Positions 15,236 through 22,849 of a stretch of 64,000 nt of DNA are shown in pieces; positions within the stretch are counted from its first letter, which is position 1, and each line of letters starts with the position of its first letter. Under the pieces are notes generated by a model that saw only the letters and a list, made by a program, of their open reading frames with translations, had not been told where the DNA came from and searched no databases. The DNA is from Planctomycetota bacterium. Its GTDB lineage: Bacteria; Planctomycetota; E44-bin39. The stretch spans positions 1 to 64,000 of the forward strand of contig SOJX01000118.1 of assembly GCA_004376375.1 (NCBI GenBank), in the 5' to 3' direction. Made by a program: the position numbers and the translations under genes.

Positions 15236-16839
15236 TGGACCGCTTTCTCGGGACCGCTCTTCTTGAAAAAGACCTCGTCTTCTACTGTGTGCGCAAGCGC
15301 TATTACGCCATCCTCGGAGCGATGCTTGGCGCGCTTTTCCTGGCTTTTGTAATACACGTCGTTTCTTTCGGCGACCTGGCAAGCGCAACGGAAACAATCC
15401 GGCAGTTCGGATTCTCCTTTTTCGCCTACCAGGCAGCACTTCTGTTCCTGCTTGGGCCGTTTTTTTCCGCAAACGCATTCATTTCCGAAAAGGAGCGCAA
15501 CTGCCTCGGCCTCCTCTACCTGACGTCAATGGGAAAAGTCGGGATTGTCGTCGGCAAGTTCCTGTCGCGCTTCATACTGCTTGAGTTGTTCGCGGCCGCT
15601 TGCCTGCCCATGGCCGTGGCGTGCCTGTTTATCGGAGGTATCAGTCCGCGGGAAATATTCATTCTTTTCATTCTTGTCTCACTTATGAACCTTCTCGCCT
15701 GCGCGTTAGGAACGCTGCTTTCGCTGGTCCTGTACAGGACCCTGGTGGCGGCCATGGTCACCTACATAGTGCTGGCATTTCTATTCGCGGGCTTTGACCT
15801 CAAGCAGGGCACGGCTTTCTGGCAGGGCTCGCAATGGAACCTCTGGATAAATCCGATAAACGCCTTCAACCAGATGAACATTGACCGCACGTTCACCGAA
15901 TACTGGAAACCCATGATCGGCGTGCCCGTTGCCAGCCTCATGCTGCTTCTCGTATCGTACATTATTCTTCCGTATTATTTTGGCGAGGGTCTTTCATCGG
16001 TAAAACGCGGGTTGCTCTGGCTTCAGGAAAAAACCGCAAGAAAATACCGCAGGGCCGAAGGCGTCTGGGACGATCCCATCTACTGGAAATATTCGCGGGG
16101 TTTTCTAGGTCAGACCGGGGTGGTAATCTTTGTTTTCCTTATCTCTGCTATTGTATACGTAGGCCTCTTGTATTTAATCGGGGGAAGAACATCCCTCCTC
16201 GGGGATAAAAAATCCTTCTTTGATGAGATTGTACTCCTAAGCCTTTCGCTGTATGGAGTATTTCTGCTCACCACGCTCCTTGCCTCAACCGTACTCGCGG
16301 GAGAGAAGGAAAACGGTACGCTTCCCCTCCTGCTTGTTACGCCGATAACCGGGCGCCAGTTTATTATCGGAAAAGTAAAAGGCATTATCCGGACAAGCGG
16401 ACCGGTCGCCTTGCTGCCGATCATACATGTAATTATTCTTGCAGTGAGACACGACCCACAATTCAAAAAACCAGTAATCCCATTCGGTTATGCCGTGCTT
16501 TTCATTCTTCTTGCCGTTATCGCGTATTTCTTCTTCCTCGGCCAGGGGCTATACATCTCGCTTCGGCAGGATTCGGCGCGGCGCGCCACCATGATCTCGC
16601 TCGTTGTTATCGTGATAGAAAACATCTTTTTCTTCCTCTTCCCGGGCCTGAACCCCATACTCCTTACGACGGGCCTGCAGAAGTTCTCTATTCATATGGA
16701 GCAATCCGGCTCGAACGACTGGCTTGGTCCGGGAAGCATCCTCGCCATTCCATTCCTCTGCCTCGAGGTGCTCGTGCTCTGCCTCTTCTACTTCGAGTCG
16801 GTCAAGTGGTTCAACACCTTTATCGACCGCGGCGATTGA
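15235..16839 (+). CDS. ABC-2-type transporter permease
   Basis: A 534-residue integral membrane protein, partner of the preceding ATPase. About twelve hydrophobic segments can be counted in two halves, each beginning with a helix followed by an ISEKE/LAGEKE motif (FISEKERNCLGLL near residue 81; LAGEKENGTLPLL near 355). This signature and duplication are typical of the ABC-2/GldG-like permease family, so this is a fused double permease. Its TGA stop is followed after one base by a five-unit heptad array that fills the gap to the convergent HAD gene. Confidence 0.9.
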   Translation: MDRFLGTALLEKDLVFYCVRKRYYAILGAMLGALFLAFVIHVVSFGDLASATETIRQFGFSFFAYQAALLFLLGPFFSANAFISEKERNCLGLLYLTSMGKVGIVVGKFLSRFILLELFAAACLPMAVACLFIGGISPREIFILFILVSLMNLLACALGTLLSLVLYRTLVAAMVTYIVLAFLFAGFDLKQGTAFWQGSQWNLWINPINAFNQMNIDRTFTEYWKPMIGVPVASLMLLLVSYIILPYYFGEGLSSVKRGLLWLQEKTARKYRRAEGVWDDPIYWKYSRGFLGQTGVVIFVFLISAIVYVGLLYLIGGRTSLLGDKKSFFDEIVLLSLSLYGVFLLTTLLASTVLAGEKENGTLPLLLVTPITGRQFIIGKVKGIIRTSGPVALLPIIHVIILAVRHDPQFKKPVIPFGYAVLFILLAVIAYFFFLGQGLYISLRQDSARRATMISLVVIVIENIFFFLFPGLNPILLTTGLQKFSIHMEQSGSNDWLGPGSILAIPFLCLEVLVLCLFYFESVKWFNTFIDRGD

Positions 16840-16840
16840 T

Positions 16841-16875
16841 CCGATTGCGGATTGCAGATTTCGGATTGCGGATTG
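16841..16875. repeat. Heptad array, CGGATTG type, 5 units
   Basis: Five 7-bp units (CCGATTG, CGGATTG, CAGATTT, CGGATTG, CGGATTG) occupy 35 of the 36 bases between two convergent genes. This family lacks an inverted partner arm here. Confidence 0.85.
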
Positions 16876-17682
16876 TTATTGCCGGGGGGTGCGGTTTAAT
16901 AGCGCTGATGCCACTTCCAGGAAGCCGGCGTGCGCGCTGCCGGCTGTTAAAAAAACGGGCGCGTTTTCGCCCAGTGCATCGAGATATGGTTCAACGTTTG
17001 CGACACCTACTGATAAGGAAAACCGCTTCCGGTCGAAAAGTGCGGCGTCGTTTGTGCTGTCGCCGATGGCAAGCACCTGATCAGTCGGGAAAGAATCGAT
17101 TCCATAACCTTTTCGCAGCGCATGCTCGAGCATATTGCCTTTGGAAACTCCGGGAATCGTAACATGCCCGGCGACACTGCTGATAAACATTTCAAAACCA
17201 TGCTCGCCGGCAATACCATAGGCTGCGGTATAATCAACATCCTGCGTGATAGAAAAAGATAAATCCGTAATGCGGCCCGCGTTATCAACCGCTTCGATGG
17301 TGCCTGGAATCGATTTCCCGATTTCCAAAAGGCACTTCCGCATCCGCCGGCGTATTTCCCGAAAATCTTCCATGTTCTTTTCACCGTGGAAATATATGTC
17401 AGACATCTTCCGGGAGTTACGTATCCATACGCCGCCGTTCTCCGCGATCACGCCCGAAACGGGAAAGTACAGCTTCTCGGCAAGCCCCCAGCCGAAAGAA
17501 CGCCCCGTAACCAGAAGAACATCAATCCCGGTATTGCGAAGCCGCTCGAGCGCTGCGATTACTTCCGAAGGGATTTCACCGCCGCGGGTAAGCGTATCAT
17601 CCACGTCGGATGCGATCACACGGACGGACGCAAGGGCCGAAGCGGGAACTTCGGAAAAAGGAAGCGGGTATTCATGTCCCAT
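16876..17682 (-). CDS. HAD-superfamily phosphatase (Cof/MPGP-like, type IIB cap)
   Basis: A 268-residue protein. Motif I DVDDTLT (Asp nucleophile near residue 26), motif II LLVTGRS, the motif III lysine in VSKGNML and motif IV GDSTNDAALF are intact, so it should be an active phosphatase. The insert between motifs II and III is the size of a C2B cap, as in Cof-type sugar or nucleotide phosphatases and mannosyl-3-phosphoglycerate phosphatase. The exact substrate cannot be told. There is no strong ribosome site before the ATG at 17682. It has its own promoter at 17735-17764. Confidence 0.88.
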   Translation of the reverse strand: MGHEYPLPFSEVPASALASVRVIASDVDDTLTRGGEIPSEVIAALERLRNTGIDVLLVTGRSFGWGLAEKLYFPVSGVIAENGGVWIRNSRKMSDIYFHGEKNMEDFREIRRRMRKCLLEIGKSIPGTIEAVDNAGRITDLSFSITQDVDYTAAYGIAGEHGFEMFISSVAGHVTIPGVSKGNMLEHALRKGYGIDSFPTDQVLAIGDSTNDAALFDRKRFSLSVGVANVEPYLDALGENAPVFLTAGSAHAGFLEVASALLNRTPRQ

Positions 17683-17734
17683 TCAAGCCGCCAATCCAAA
17701 AATAATCCTGCCGGTTGGTGATAAGCGGAAAAAC

Positions 17735-17764
17735 AATATAACCTTTAGTATGATAACTTGTCAA
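17735..17764 (-). promoter_or_regulatory. Promoter of the HAD phosphatase, TTGACA-18-TATATT
   Basis: Minus-strand TTGACA (complement of 17759-17764) and TATATT (complement of 17735-17740), 18 bp apart, 52 bases before the start codon. It is divergent from the promoter at 17811-17838. Confidence 0.6.
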
Positions 17765-17810
17765 GGACCCCTTAACTCCTTTGTTCTGCTTATCCTGGAG
17801 CGGTTTTGCC

Positions 17811-17838
17811 TTGACTTGGGTTTCAGCGGCTTTATAAT
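17811..17838 (+). promoter_or_regulatory. Promoter of the lipoprotein/zinc-ribbon operon, TTGACT-16-TATAAT
   Basis: TTGACT (17811-17816) and a perfect TATAAT (17833-17838), 16 bp apart. The first ATG is only 17 bases beyond the -10, so the transcript would be nearly leaderless. Confidence 0.65.
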
Positions 17839-17855
17839 GGGTCAGGGTTTATCGC

Positions 17856-18092
17856 ATGAGACGCAAATTTACGTACGGCCTTGCCCTGCTGCTCGTTCTC
17901 AGCGCATTGGTTTGCGCTTCGGGATGCAATATCCTGCAGCTCGTAGGCAAAGGCACTATAGGCTTTTGTGCAAGCCTCGGAAGCGAAGAACCGGAAACGG
18001 TCGAATGCCCGGTCTGCGGTGCACGATTTAAAATTGATACGATGCACTGCCCTGTCTGCGAAACGACGGTAAAAGGCTCGATTCGACACTAG
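17856..18092 (+). CDS. Small lipoprotein with zinc ribbon
   Basis: A 78-residue protein. A lipoprotein signal peptide ends in a lipobox (VCASGC, Cys24). The C-terminal half has two CPVC knuckles (CPVCGARF and CPVCETTV) that can form one zinc ribbon. There is no strong ribosome site, consistent with a very short leader from the promoter at 17811. The two following genes are on the same strand and also encode an envelope lipoprotein and a membrane protein with a zinc ribbon, so the three probably act together. Function unknown. Confidence 0.7.
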   Translation: MRRKFTYGLALLLVLSALVCASGCNILQLVGKGTIGFCASLGSEEPETVECPVCGARFKIDTMHCPVCETTVKGSIRH

Positions 18093-18114
18093 GGATAACG
18101 GGAAACCATAACCT

Positions 18115-18567
18115 GTGAAGTACGGTAACTGCCTGCTCGTGTTCTTTCTTACTTCCACGATCGCGATCGGCTGCTTCGGCCCTCAACCGTGGGTCGACGA
18201 TTATGCGGTAATGCCCACCGACCAGGCTGTATGGGATATCCCGATACCGGGCGGGTTTGAATACCTTGAAACACGCAGCTTTGCGGAAGAAGATCCTGTT
18301 CATCGAAACCGCTACGTCCAGGCATATTACCGTGGGGAAACATCGCCGAACGCTCTTGCCGTCGAGCTCGAGCGGGAAATGGTAAAGCTCAAATGGAAAT
18401 TGCTCGAAAAAGCGTTTACGGGAAATGAACACACACTGAAGTTTGGAAAAAAACGACCGGGCGGCGACGACCGCCGGGAAACATGCGAAATAGCAATCTG
18501 GATACTTGAGAAACTGACTTTCGTCAAATTCAAGATAAGCCCTGTCTGGCAGGAAAAGAGATGGTAA
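18115..18567 (+). CDS. Lipoprotein of unknown function
   Basis: A 150-residue protein from GTG 18115 with a lipoprotein signal (lipobox TIAIGC, Cys20). The mature part (IPIPGGFEYLETRSF ... VQAYYRGETSPNALAVELER then EMVKLKWKLLEK) has the look of small envelope domains that follow the pattern 'P.p.gf.......f......r...a.Y.G......v..Fy...m...gW', often annotated as DUF4810/DUF2846-like. I cannot fix the family. It overlaps the start of the next gene by 7 bases, so translation is coupled. Confidence 0.7.
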   Translation: MKYGNCLLVFFLTSTIAIGCFGPQPWVDDYAVMPTDQAVWDIPIPGGFEYLETRSFAEEDPVHRNRYVQAYYRGETSPNALAVELEREMVKLKWKLLEKAFTGNEHTLKFGKKRPGGDDRRETCEIAIWILEKLTFVKFKISPVWQEKRW

Positions 18568-19268
18568 GAGGCATTGTAAAATCGCCGAAGCAGTCATCAA
18601 AGGACGATGCGTTCCAAAGCTCGATAAAGCAGGTCCGCGAGTTCGTCAAGGAAAATGCGTTCACGATTATCCTCGCCGTTGCAGTCATCGGCGCATTCAT
18701 TACCTGGGCAATCTGGAAATACACCGAACCCCGCCGTGCTGAAGGCGGCTGGCTGGATGTCGATAAGATGAAAGACCCGTATGCCCTACTCGATCTTGCG
18801 GAAAAACATAAAGGTGAAGCAGTTGAAAAAATGGCCCGCAAATGCGCCGCGGACCGCTTATTCGAAGAATACCAAAGGGAACAAGCACCCAAGGGCGAAA
18901 CCGGCAAGCGCGATGAAGCTGAAGCCATATACAATGAACTTTTGGAGCAATACGGCAAAGACGAAAAATACGCAGGTTTTATCTTCGGTGTTAAAGACAG
19001 TCTGAAAAAAATCGAGCAGGAACGGGCCGATATGGATGCAGGCAGATTCCCGACCATTCCGGATCCGGAGCCTGCGCCCGAACCCGACCCGGAGGAAGCC
19101 GGGACGTCTGAATCCACAGAGCCGGGCGAGACACCCTCGGGCGAGCCTTCGGAAAGTCCGAAAAACTGCACAGCCTGCGGCACAGAGTTGCCGGCTGATT
19201 CCGTTGAATGCCCAAGCTGCCATGCTCCAATTAAAACTGTTCCACCGGACGCACCTGTAGATAAATAG
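18561..19268 (+). CDS. Membrane-anchored TPR-like protein with C-terminal zinc ribbon
   Basis: A 235-residue protein. A cytoplasmic N-terminus (about 1-33) is followed by one membrane helix (34-55, AFTIILAVAVIGAFITWAIW). A helical domain (about 65-150) then resembles the TPR-like YfgM/periplasmic ancillary fold. A Glu/Pro-rich linker (155-205) leads to a C-terminal zinc ribbon (CTACGTELP ... CPSCHAP). The arrangement resembles YfgM-type ancillary proteins of the Sec/BAM envelope machinery, but the zinc ribbon is extra. AGGAAAAG precedes the ATG within the end of the preceding gene. Confidence 0.7.
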   Translation: MVRGIVKSPKQSSKDDAFQSSIKQVREFVKENAFTIILAVAVIGAFITWAIWKYTEPRRAEGGWLDVDKMKDPYALLDLAEKHKGEAVEKMARKCAADRLFEEYQREQAPKGETGKRDEAEAIYNELLEQYGKDEKYAGFIFGVKDSLKKIEQERADMDAGRFPTIPDPEPAPEPDPEEAGTSESTEPGETPSGEPSESPKNCTACGTELPADSVECPSCHAPIKTVPPDAPVDK

Positions 19269-19284
19269 CGCTGAAACCTACTCA

Positions 19285-20265
19285 ATGGCTGCCGTCGAAA
19301 TCCTAACTGTCCTCATTCCCGAGGTCTCTACTGAACGCGCCGACAAACTGCTCGCGCGCCTCCTGCCGGACTTTTCCCGGGCATTCCTGCAGAAGCTGAT
19401 GAAACAGAATCGAATCACGGTTAAAGGCGCCGCCGTTACGCGTAAGACCCGCTTCCAGGCCGGCGACGCCGTCAAAATCGAAATCCCGGAACCGGAGCCG
19501 CTTGATATCCGCGGCGAAGATATCCCTCTCGATATCCTCTTTGAAGACGAGGCGATCTGCACAGTAAACAAGCCTGCCGGGCTCTGCGTTCACCCGGGTT
19601 ACGGGCGTGCAACCGGTACGCTCGTGCATGCCCTTGTCCACCGCTTTCAAAACCTGCCCACCTCTTTCGGCGCGGACCGCCCGGGCATTGTTCACCGGCT
19701 CGATATGAATACTTCGGGAGTCATACTGGTCGCGAAAACCGAGCGCGCCCATGCCGCCCTGGCAAAGCAGTTTGAATCGCGCCAGGTTGACAAAACCTAC
19801 ATGGCAATCACCCGCGGCGAACCGAAGCAGGATTCAGGCGTTGTTGACGCCGGCATCGGCCGTAGCAGGCGTGATCCAAAATACATGGCGATCAGGGAAA
19901 ACGGCAAGGATTCGATGACCGAATACAGGGTGCTGGAACGCTTCGGCGGATTCGCATTCGTGGAGTGCAAGCCTCTGACCGGCCGTACCCACCAGATACG
20001 CATCCACCTCCGGCACCTGGGTGCGCCCGTTCTGTGCGATGATGTTTACTCGCGCAAGGCAACGATTTACGAATCTGAGCTGGCGGGTCGGGCTTCACGA
20101 AAGAAAAACGAGGCCCCGCTTCTCCTGCGCCAGGCGCTCCATGCCGGCAGACTTGCCTTCGAACACCCGGAAAACGGCGCTCCCATGGAAATCGTCGCCC
20201 CCCTGCCGGACGACATGGAAAGGGTCCTTGCCGTACTGAGAGAAAGGATGAAGGATGAAGGGTGA
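19285..20265 (+). CDS. RluA/RluD-family 23S rRNA pseudouridine synthase
   Basis: A 326-residue protein. An S4 RNA-binding domain (about 17-68) precedes the catalytic domain. The signature HRLDMNTSGVILVAKT holds the catalytic Asp (D140), and GRTHQIRIHL is also present. It converts uridine to pseudouridine in large-subunit rRNA; RluD is the closest well-known relative, but the exact site is not readable. It starts 16 bp after the zinc-ribbon gene. The last six residues (RMKDEG) and the TGA stop are encoded by a heptad repeat that begins at 20243, so the repeat has invaded the gene's 3' end. Confidence 0.93.
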   Translation: MAAVEILTVLIPEVSTERADKLLARLLPDFSRAFLQKLMKQNRITVKGAAVTRKTRFQAGDAVKIEIPEPEPLDIRGEDIPLDILFEDEAICTVNKPAGLCVHPGYGRATGTLVHALVHRFQNLPTSFGADRPGIVHRLDMNTSGVILVAKTERAHAALAKQFESRQVDKTYMAITRGEPKQDSGVVDAGIGRSRRDPKYMAIRENGKDSMTEYRVLERFGGFAFVECKPLTGRTHQIRIHLRHLGAPVLCDDVYSRKATIYESELAGRASRKKNEAPLLLRQALHAGRLAFEHPENGAPMEIVAPLPDDMERVLAVLRERMKDEG

Positions 20266-20348
20266 AGGGTGAAGGATAAAATTTCATACTTCATACTTTC
20301 TTCTGGTCTTAATGACCAAGAGGCCAAAAGACCAAAGGACCAAGAGAC
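20243..20348. repeat. Heptad array, GAAGNNT type, with a second GACCAAG-type block
   Basis: Units AAAGGAT, GAAGGAT, GAAGGGT, GAAGGGT and GAAGGAT (20243-20277) are followed by the opposite-strand form ATACTTC, ATACTTT (about 20286-20299). A different degenerate block of 7-8-bp period follows (GACCAAG, AGGCCAA, AAGACCA, AAGGACC, AAGAGAC; 20314-20348). The RluA-family gene stops inside the first unit group (TGA at 20263-20265). Confidence 0.85.
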
Positions 20349-20424
20349 TTAATAAAACATTTGATTAATTCGCCGAAGGAGCTTAAAATCCTGGATAGCC
20401 CCGGCACTGAAATGGAAGAAAACC

Positions 20425-21267
20425 ATGTTCAAAATACCCAAGAAAATCGGCGAAATTCTCGTTGAGATGAACTCGCTTACGCGCCTGGACCTGGAGGATT
20501 TTATCAGAAAGGAAAGGCAGCCGGGCGTCTTCTTCGGGGACGCCCTTGTTGAGGCGGGTTTCGTATCCGAGGAAAAGGTTGCAGAAGCGCTTGCCAAACA
20601 GTTTGAGCTCCCTTACGTGAACCTGAACTTTGAAAAAGTCGACCCGGAGGCAATCAAACGCATACCGGAGAAAACGGCGCGCGCCTACCATATATTGCCG
20701 TACAAGATCGAAGACCGGAGACTGTGCGTCACGGTTGCATTCCCCGAAAGCAGCAGACTGCTGAGCAAGGTGCGCTCGGCCGTTCAGGGGTCGGTCTCAT
20801 TTGCCGTCGCCTCCCGCAACGCAATCAGCCTTGCGCTTGATCTTCACTACCAGGGGCAGCGCATCGAGCAGCGCCTGCGACCCCATAAGCAACTGCGCGT
20901 CTATTACAAGCTCTTCGATCCCGCAACCGGCGAATACATGGAGGACCTCTGCTCCGGGCGCATAGTCAATCTCAGCTCGACCGGAATCGCCTTCATCGGG
21001 CCCCTGACGCGCAGACTGCTTCGCCTTCTCAAGGCAAAAACAGGCAAATACTATCTGGCTCTCGCAATCGAAGTGCCGTACGCCGCACAGCCTGCCCGGG
21101 TTGTATCTGAAATCCGCTGGGTCACGGACGCCGATACAAAACCGGGCGAATACCGCTTCGGCCTTCGCTTTATGAAATTTCCGCATGAGGACGACAAGAA
21201 ACTGGTTGGCCGTCTTATTGCAAAACTCCGTTACGAAAATCTCTATAAAAATCGGTCAAAATTCTAG
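20425..21267 (+). CDS. MshEN (GspE-N)-PilZ fusion protein, candidate c-di-GMP effector
   Basis: A 280-residue protein, with GGAAG before its ATG. Residues 1-145 form an MshEN/GspE N-terminal domain: two tandem motifs, KIGEILVEMNSLTRLDLEDF and FFGDALVEAGFVSEEKVAEA, then the alpha/beta part ending LALDLHYQG. Residues 150-275 look like a PilZ domain with RPHKQLR (152-158) and NLSSTG (182-187), the N/DxSxxG element that contacts c-di-GMP. Both domain types bind c-di-GMP in other proteins. However, the Arg that opens the MshEN ligand motif is replaced (Lys, Phe), so binding may rest on the PilZ half. No ATPase is attached. It probably regulates pili, secretion or the adjacent kinase. Confidence 0.8.
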   Translation: MFKIPKKIGEILVEMNSLTRLDLEDFIRKERQPGVFFGDALVEAGFVSEEKVAEALAKQFELPYVNLNFEKVDPEAIKRIPEKTARAYHILPYKIEDRRLCVTVAFPESSRLLSKVRSAVQGSVSFAVASRNAISLALDLHYQGQRIEQRLRPHKQLRVYYKLFDPATGEYMEDLCSGRIVNLSSTGIAFIGPLTRRLLRLLKAKTGKYYLALAIEVPYAAQPARVVSEIRWVTDADTKPGEYRFGLRFMKFPHEDDKKLVGRLIAKLRYENLYKNRSKF

Positions 21268-21591
21268 GCTTTTCCAGGATAGTCACAAATACTCATTTTT
21301 CCTTCCAGAACAGCCGAAGGCAAACTACATGATTTCTCCGCACAGTTGCCGTATTTAACGAAATTCGGTCCCAAAAAGTTGTTTGTGCCGAAAAAGCACA
21401 ACCAACGATCCCTGTAAGAAAACCCCTTTTTTAGAAGGATAAGAGCGAATAAATGGGAACTATTTTCGAATTCAGGGGGTTTAAAAAACGGTTGAAAGGC
21501 CGGTAGCCCTGTGGTAGAATTCGCGTGTCATCCACACTTGGAGCAACTTCCGGGAAAACTGTAGGCATTTTTTCAGCCAGGTAGTCAAGTT
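21268..21591. other. Intergenic region before the MshEN-kinase gene
   Basis: This 324-bp stretch holds the kinase promoter at 21492-21520. I see no gene, hairpin array or terminator in the rest. Confidence 0.5.
21492..21520 (+). promoter_or_regulatory. Promoter of the MshEN-kinase operon, TTGAAA-17-TAGAAT
   Basis: TTGAAA (21492-21497) and TAGAAT (21515-21520) with a 17-bp spacer, 71 bases before the ATG at 21592. It probably drives the five genes from 21592 to 25899. Confidence 0.65.
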
Positions 21592-22842
21592 ATGGCGTCT
21601 CCGCATGACATCAGTCTCGGTAAAATCGCCGTAAAAAACGGGTTCATGACGCAAGAACAGGTAGACGAGTGCCTTGCTGTCATCGACCGCGAAGAGAATA
21701 ACGACAACATCATTTCGTTTGAGGAAGTAGCACTTGATCGCGGCTATTTCGATGAGAAACAATCACAGGCTGTGGCCGTCGCCTACAAGCGGATAAAGAA
21801 AGATTCCGAGAAGCGCTCGATGTCTATCGAGGGCTACGAGATCCAGACCAAGATCGGCGAAGGCGGCCTGGGAGTAGTCTACAAGGCGCGCCAGGTTTCA
21901 ATGAACCGGATCGTCGCGCTGAAAATCCTTCACCGCAAATGGCTGCACGACGAAGAGTTTAAAAAACGTTTCCTCCTCGAGGCGAGGCTTGTCGGCAAAC
22001 TGTCCCACCAGAACCTGATAAAGGTCTTTGATGTAGGCAAGGAAGACTGGAAGTACTACTTCACCATGGAGTTCGTCGAGGGGGAATCAGTCGAAGACAT
22101 CCTCGACCGCTCCGGGCCAATGGACCTTCATCATACGATCAACATTACCATCCAGGTCGCGCGGGCGCTCAAGCATATCAAGGACCACATGAATATCGTC
22201 CACTGCGACATAAAGCCCGGCAACATCCTGCTCACGCACGACACCGTTGCAAAGCTCGGCGACTTCGGCTTCGTGCGCACGAACCTCATCGCGATAGACG
22301 GCGAGGAAGGAACGGTACTCGGTACGCCCGATTATATTTCGCCCGAACAGGCCGCGGGCAAGGAAGACGTGGACTACCGCTCGGACATCTACTCACTGGG
22401 TGCAACTTTATACCACATGGCAACGGGCAAACCGCCATTCGAAGGAACGGCCTCCGGTATTATGCGAGCCCATATACGCCAGGAACTCCCGCTGCCACGG
22501 TCTATTAATCAAAAGATCTCCATCGAGCTTTCAAACGTCATCGAGAGAATGATGGCGAAAGATCCGAAGGAGAGGTACCAGGATTACGCCGATCTATTCG
22601 AAGATCTCGAGATTGCCCGCATTGCGGAAGACCCGGAGGCGGAAGAAATCGTCCGGGACAAGCAGACCATCATTGATGCGTTCAAGAAAGAAAAGCTCCG
22701 CTCCCGCCAGGGGCTCGAGGAACTGACTGAGCTACGGGAAAAACTCGCGGATTACCGCCTATTCCTGATAATTGCAGTCATAATCCTGCTCATCTCGCTT
22801 TCGATAAACATCGCGTTCCTTTTGCTGAAAATGCGTTCCTGA
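21592..22842 (+). CDS. Serine/threonine protein kinase with N-terminal MshEN-like module and C-terminal membrane anchor
   Basis: A 416-residue protein. Residues 6-66 resemble an MshEN/GspE-N module (SLGKIAVKNGFMTQEQVDEC, then a second degenerate copy). The Hanks-type kinase domain spans about 82-345: glycine loop GEGGLGVV (89-96), K111 in VALKIL, HCDIKPGN with catalytic D206, GDFG with D224 and TPDYISPEQ. All catalytic residues are present, so it should be active. A short coiled coil (about 355-388) leads to a C-terminal membrane helix (389-411) with only a few residues beyond, so both folded domains face the cytoplasm. The N-module would be the sensor, replacing the usual external PASTA or repeat domain. 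Confidence 0.9.
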   Translation: MASPHDISLGKIAVKNGFMTQEQVDECLAVIDREENNDNIISFEEVALDRGYFDEKQSQAVAVAYKRIKKDSEKRSMSIEGYEIQTKIGEGGLGVVYKARQVSMNRIVALKILHRKWLHDEEFKKRFLLEARLVGKLSHQNLIKVFDVGKEDWKYYFTMEFVEGESVEDILDRSGPMDLHHTINITIQVARALKHIKDHMNIVHCDIKPGNILLTHDTVAKLGDFGFVRTNLIAIDGEEGTVLGTPDYISPEQAAGKEDVDYRSDIYSLGATLYHMATGKPPFEGTASGIMRAHIRQELPLPRSINQKISIELSNVIERMMAKDPKERYQDYADLFEDLEIARIAEDPEAEEIVRDKQTIIDAFKKEKLRSRQGLEELTELREKLADYRLFLIIAVIILLISLSINIAFLLLKMRS

Positions 22843-22849
22843 GGCCCGC

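Noticed and set aside
18530..19285. 251-residue open frame on the minus strand
   Set aside because: Ser-rich shadow of the YfgM-like gene at 18561-19268, which has a membrane helix, zinc ribbon and coupled start.
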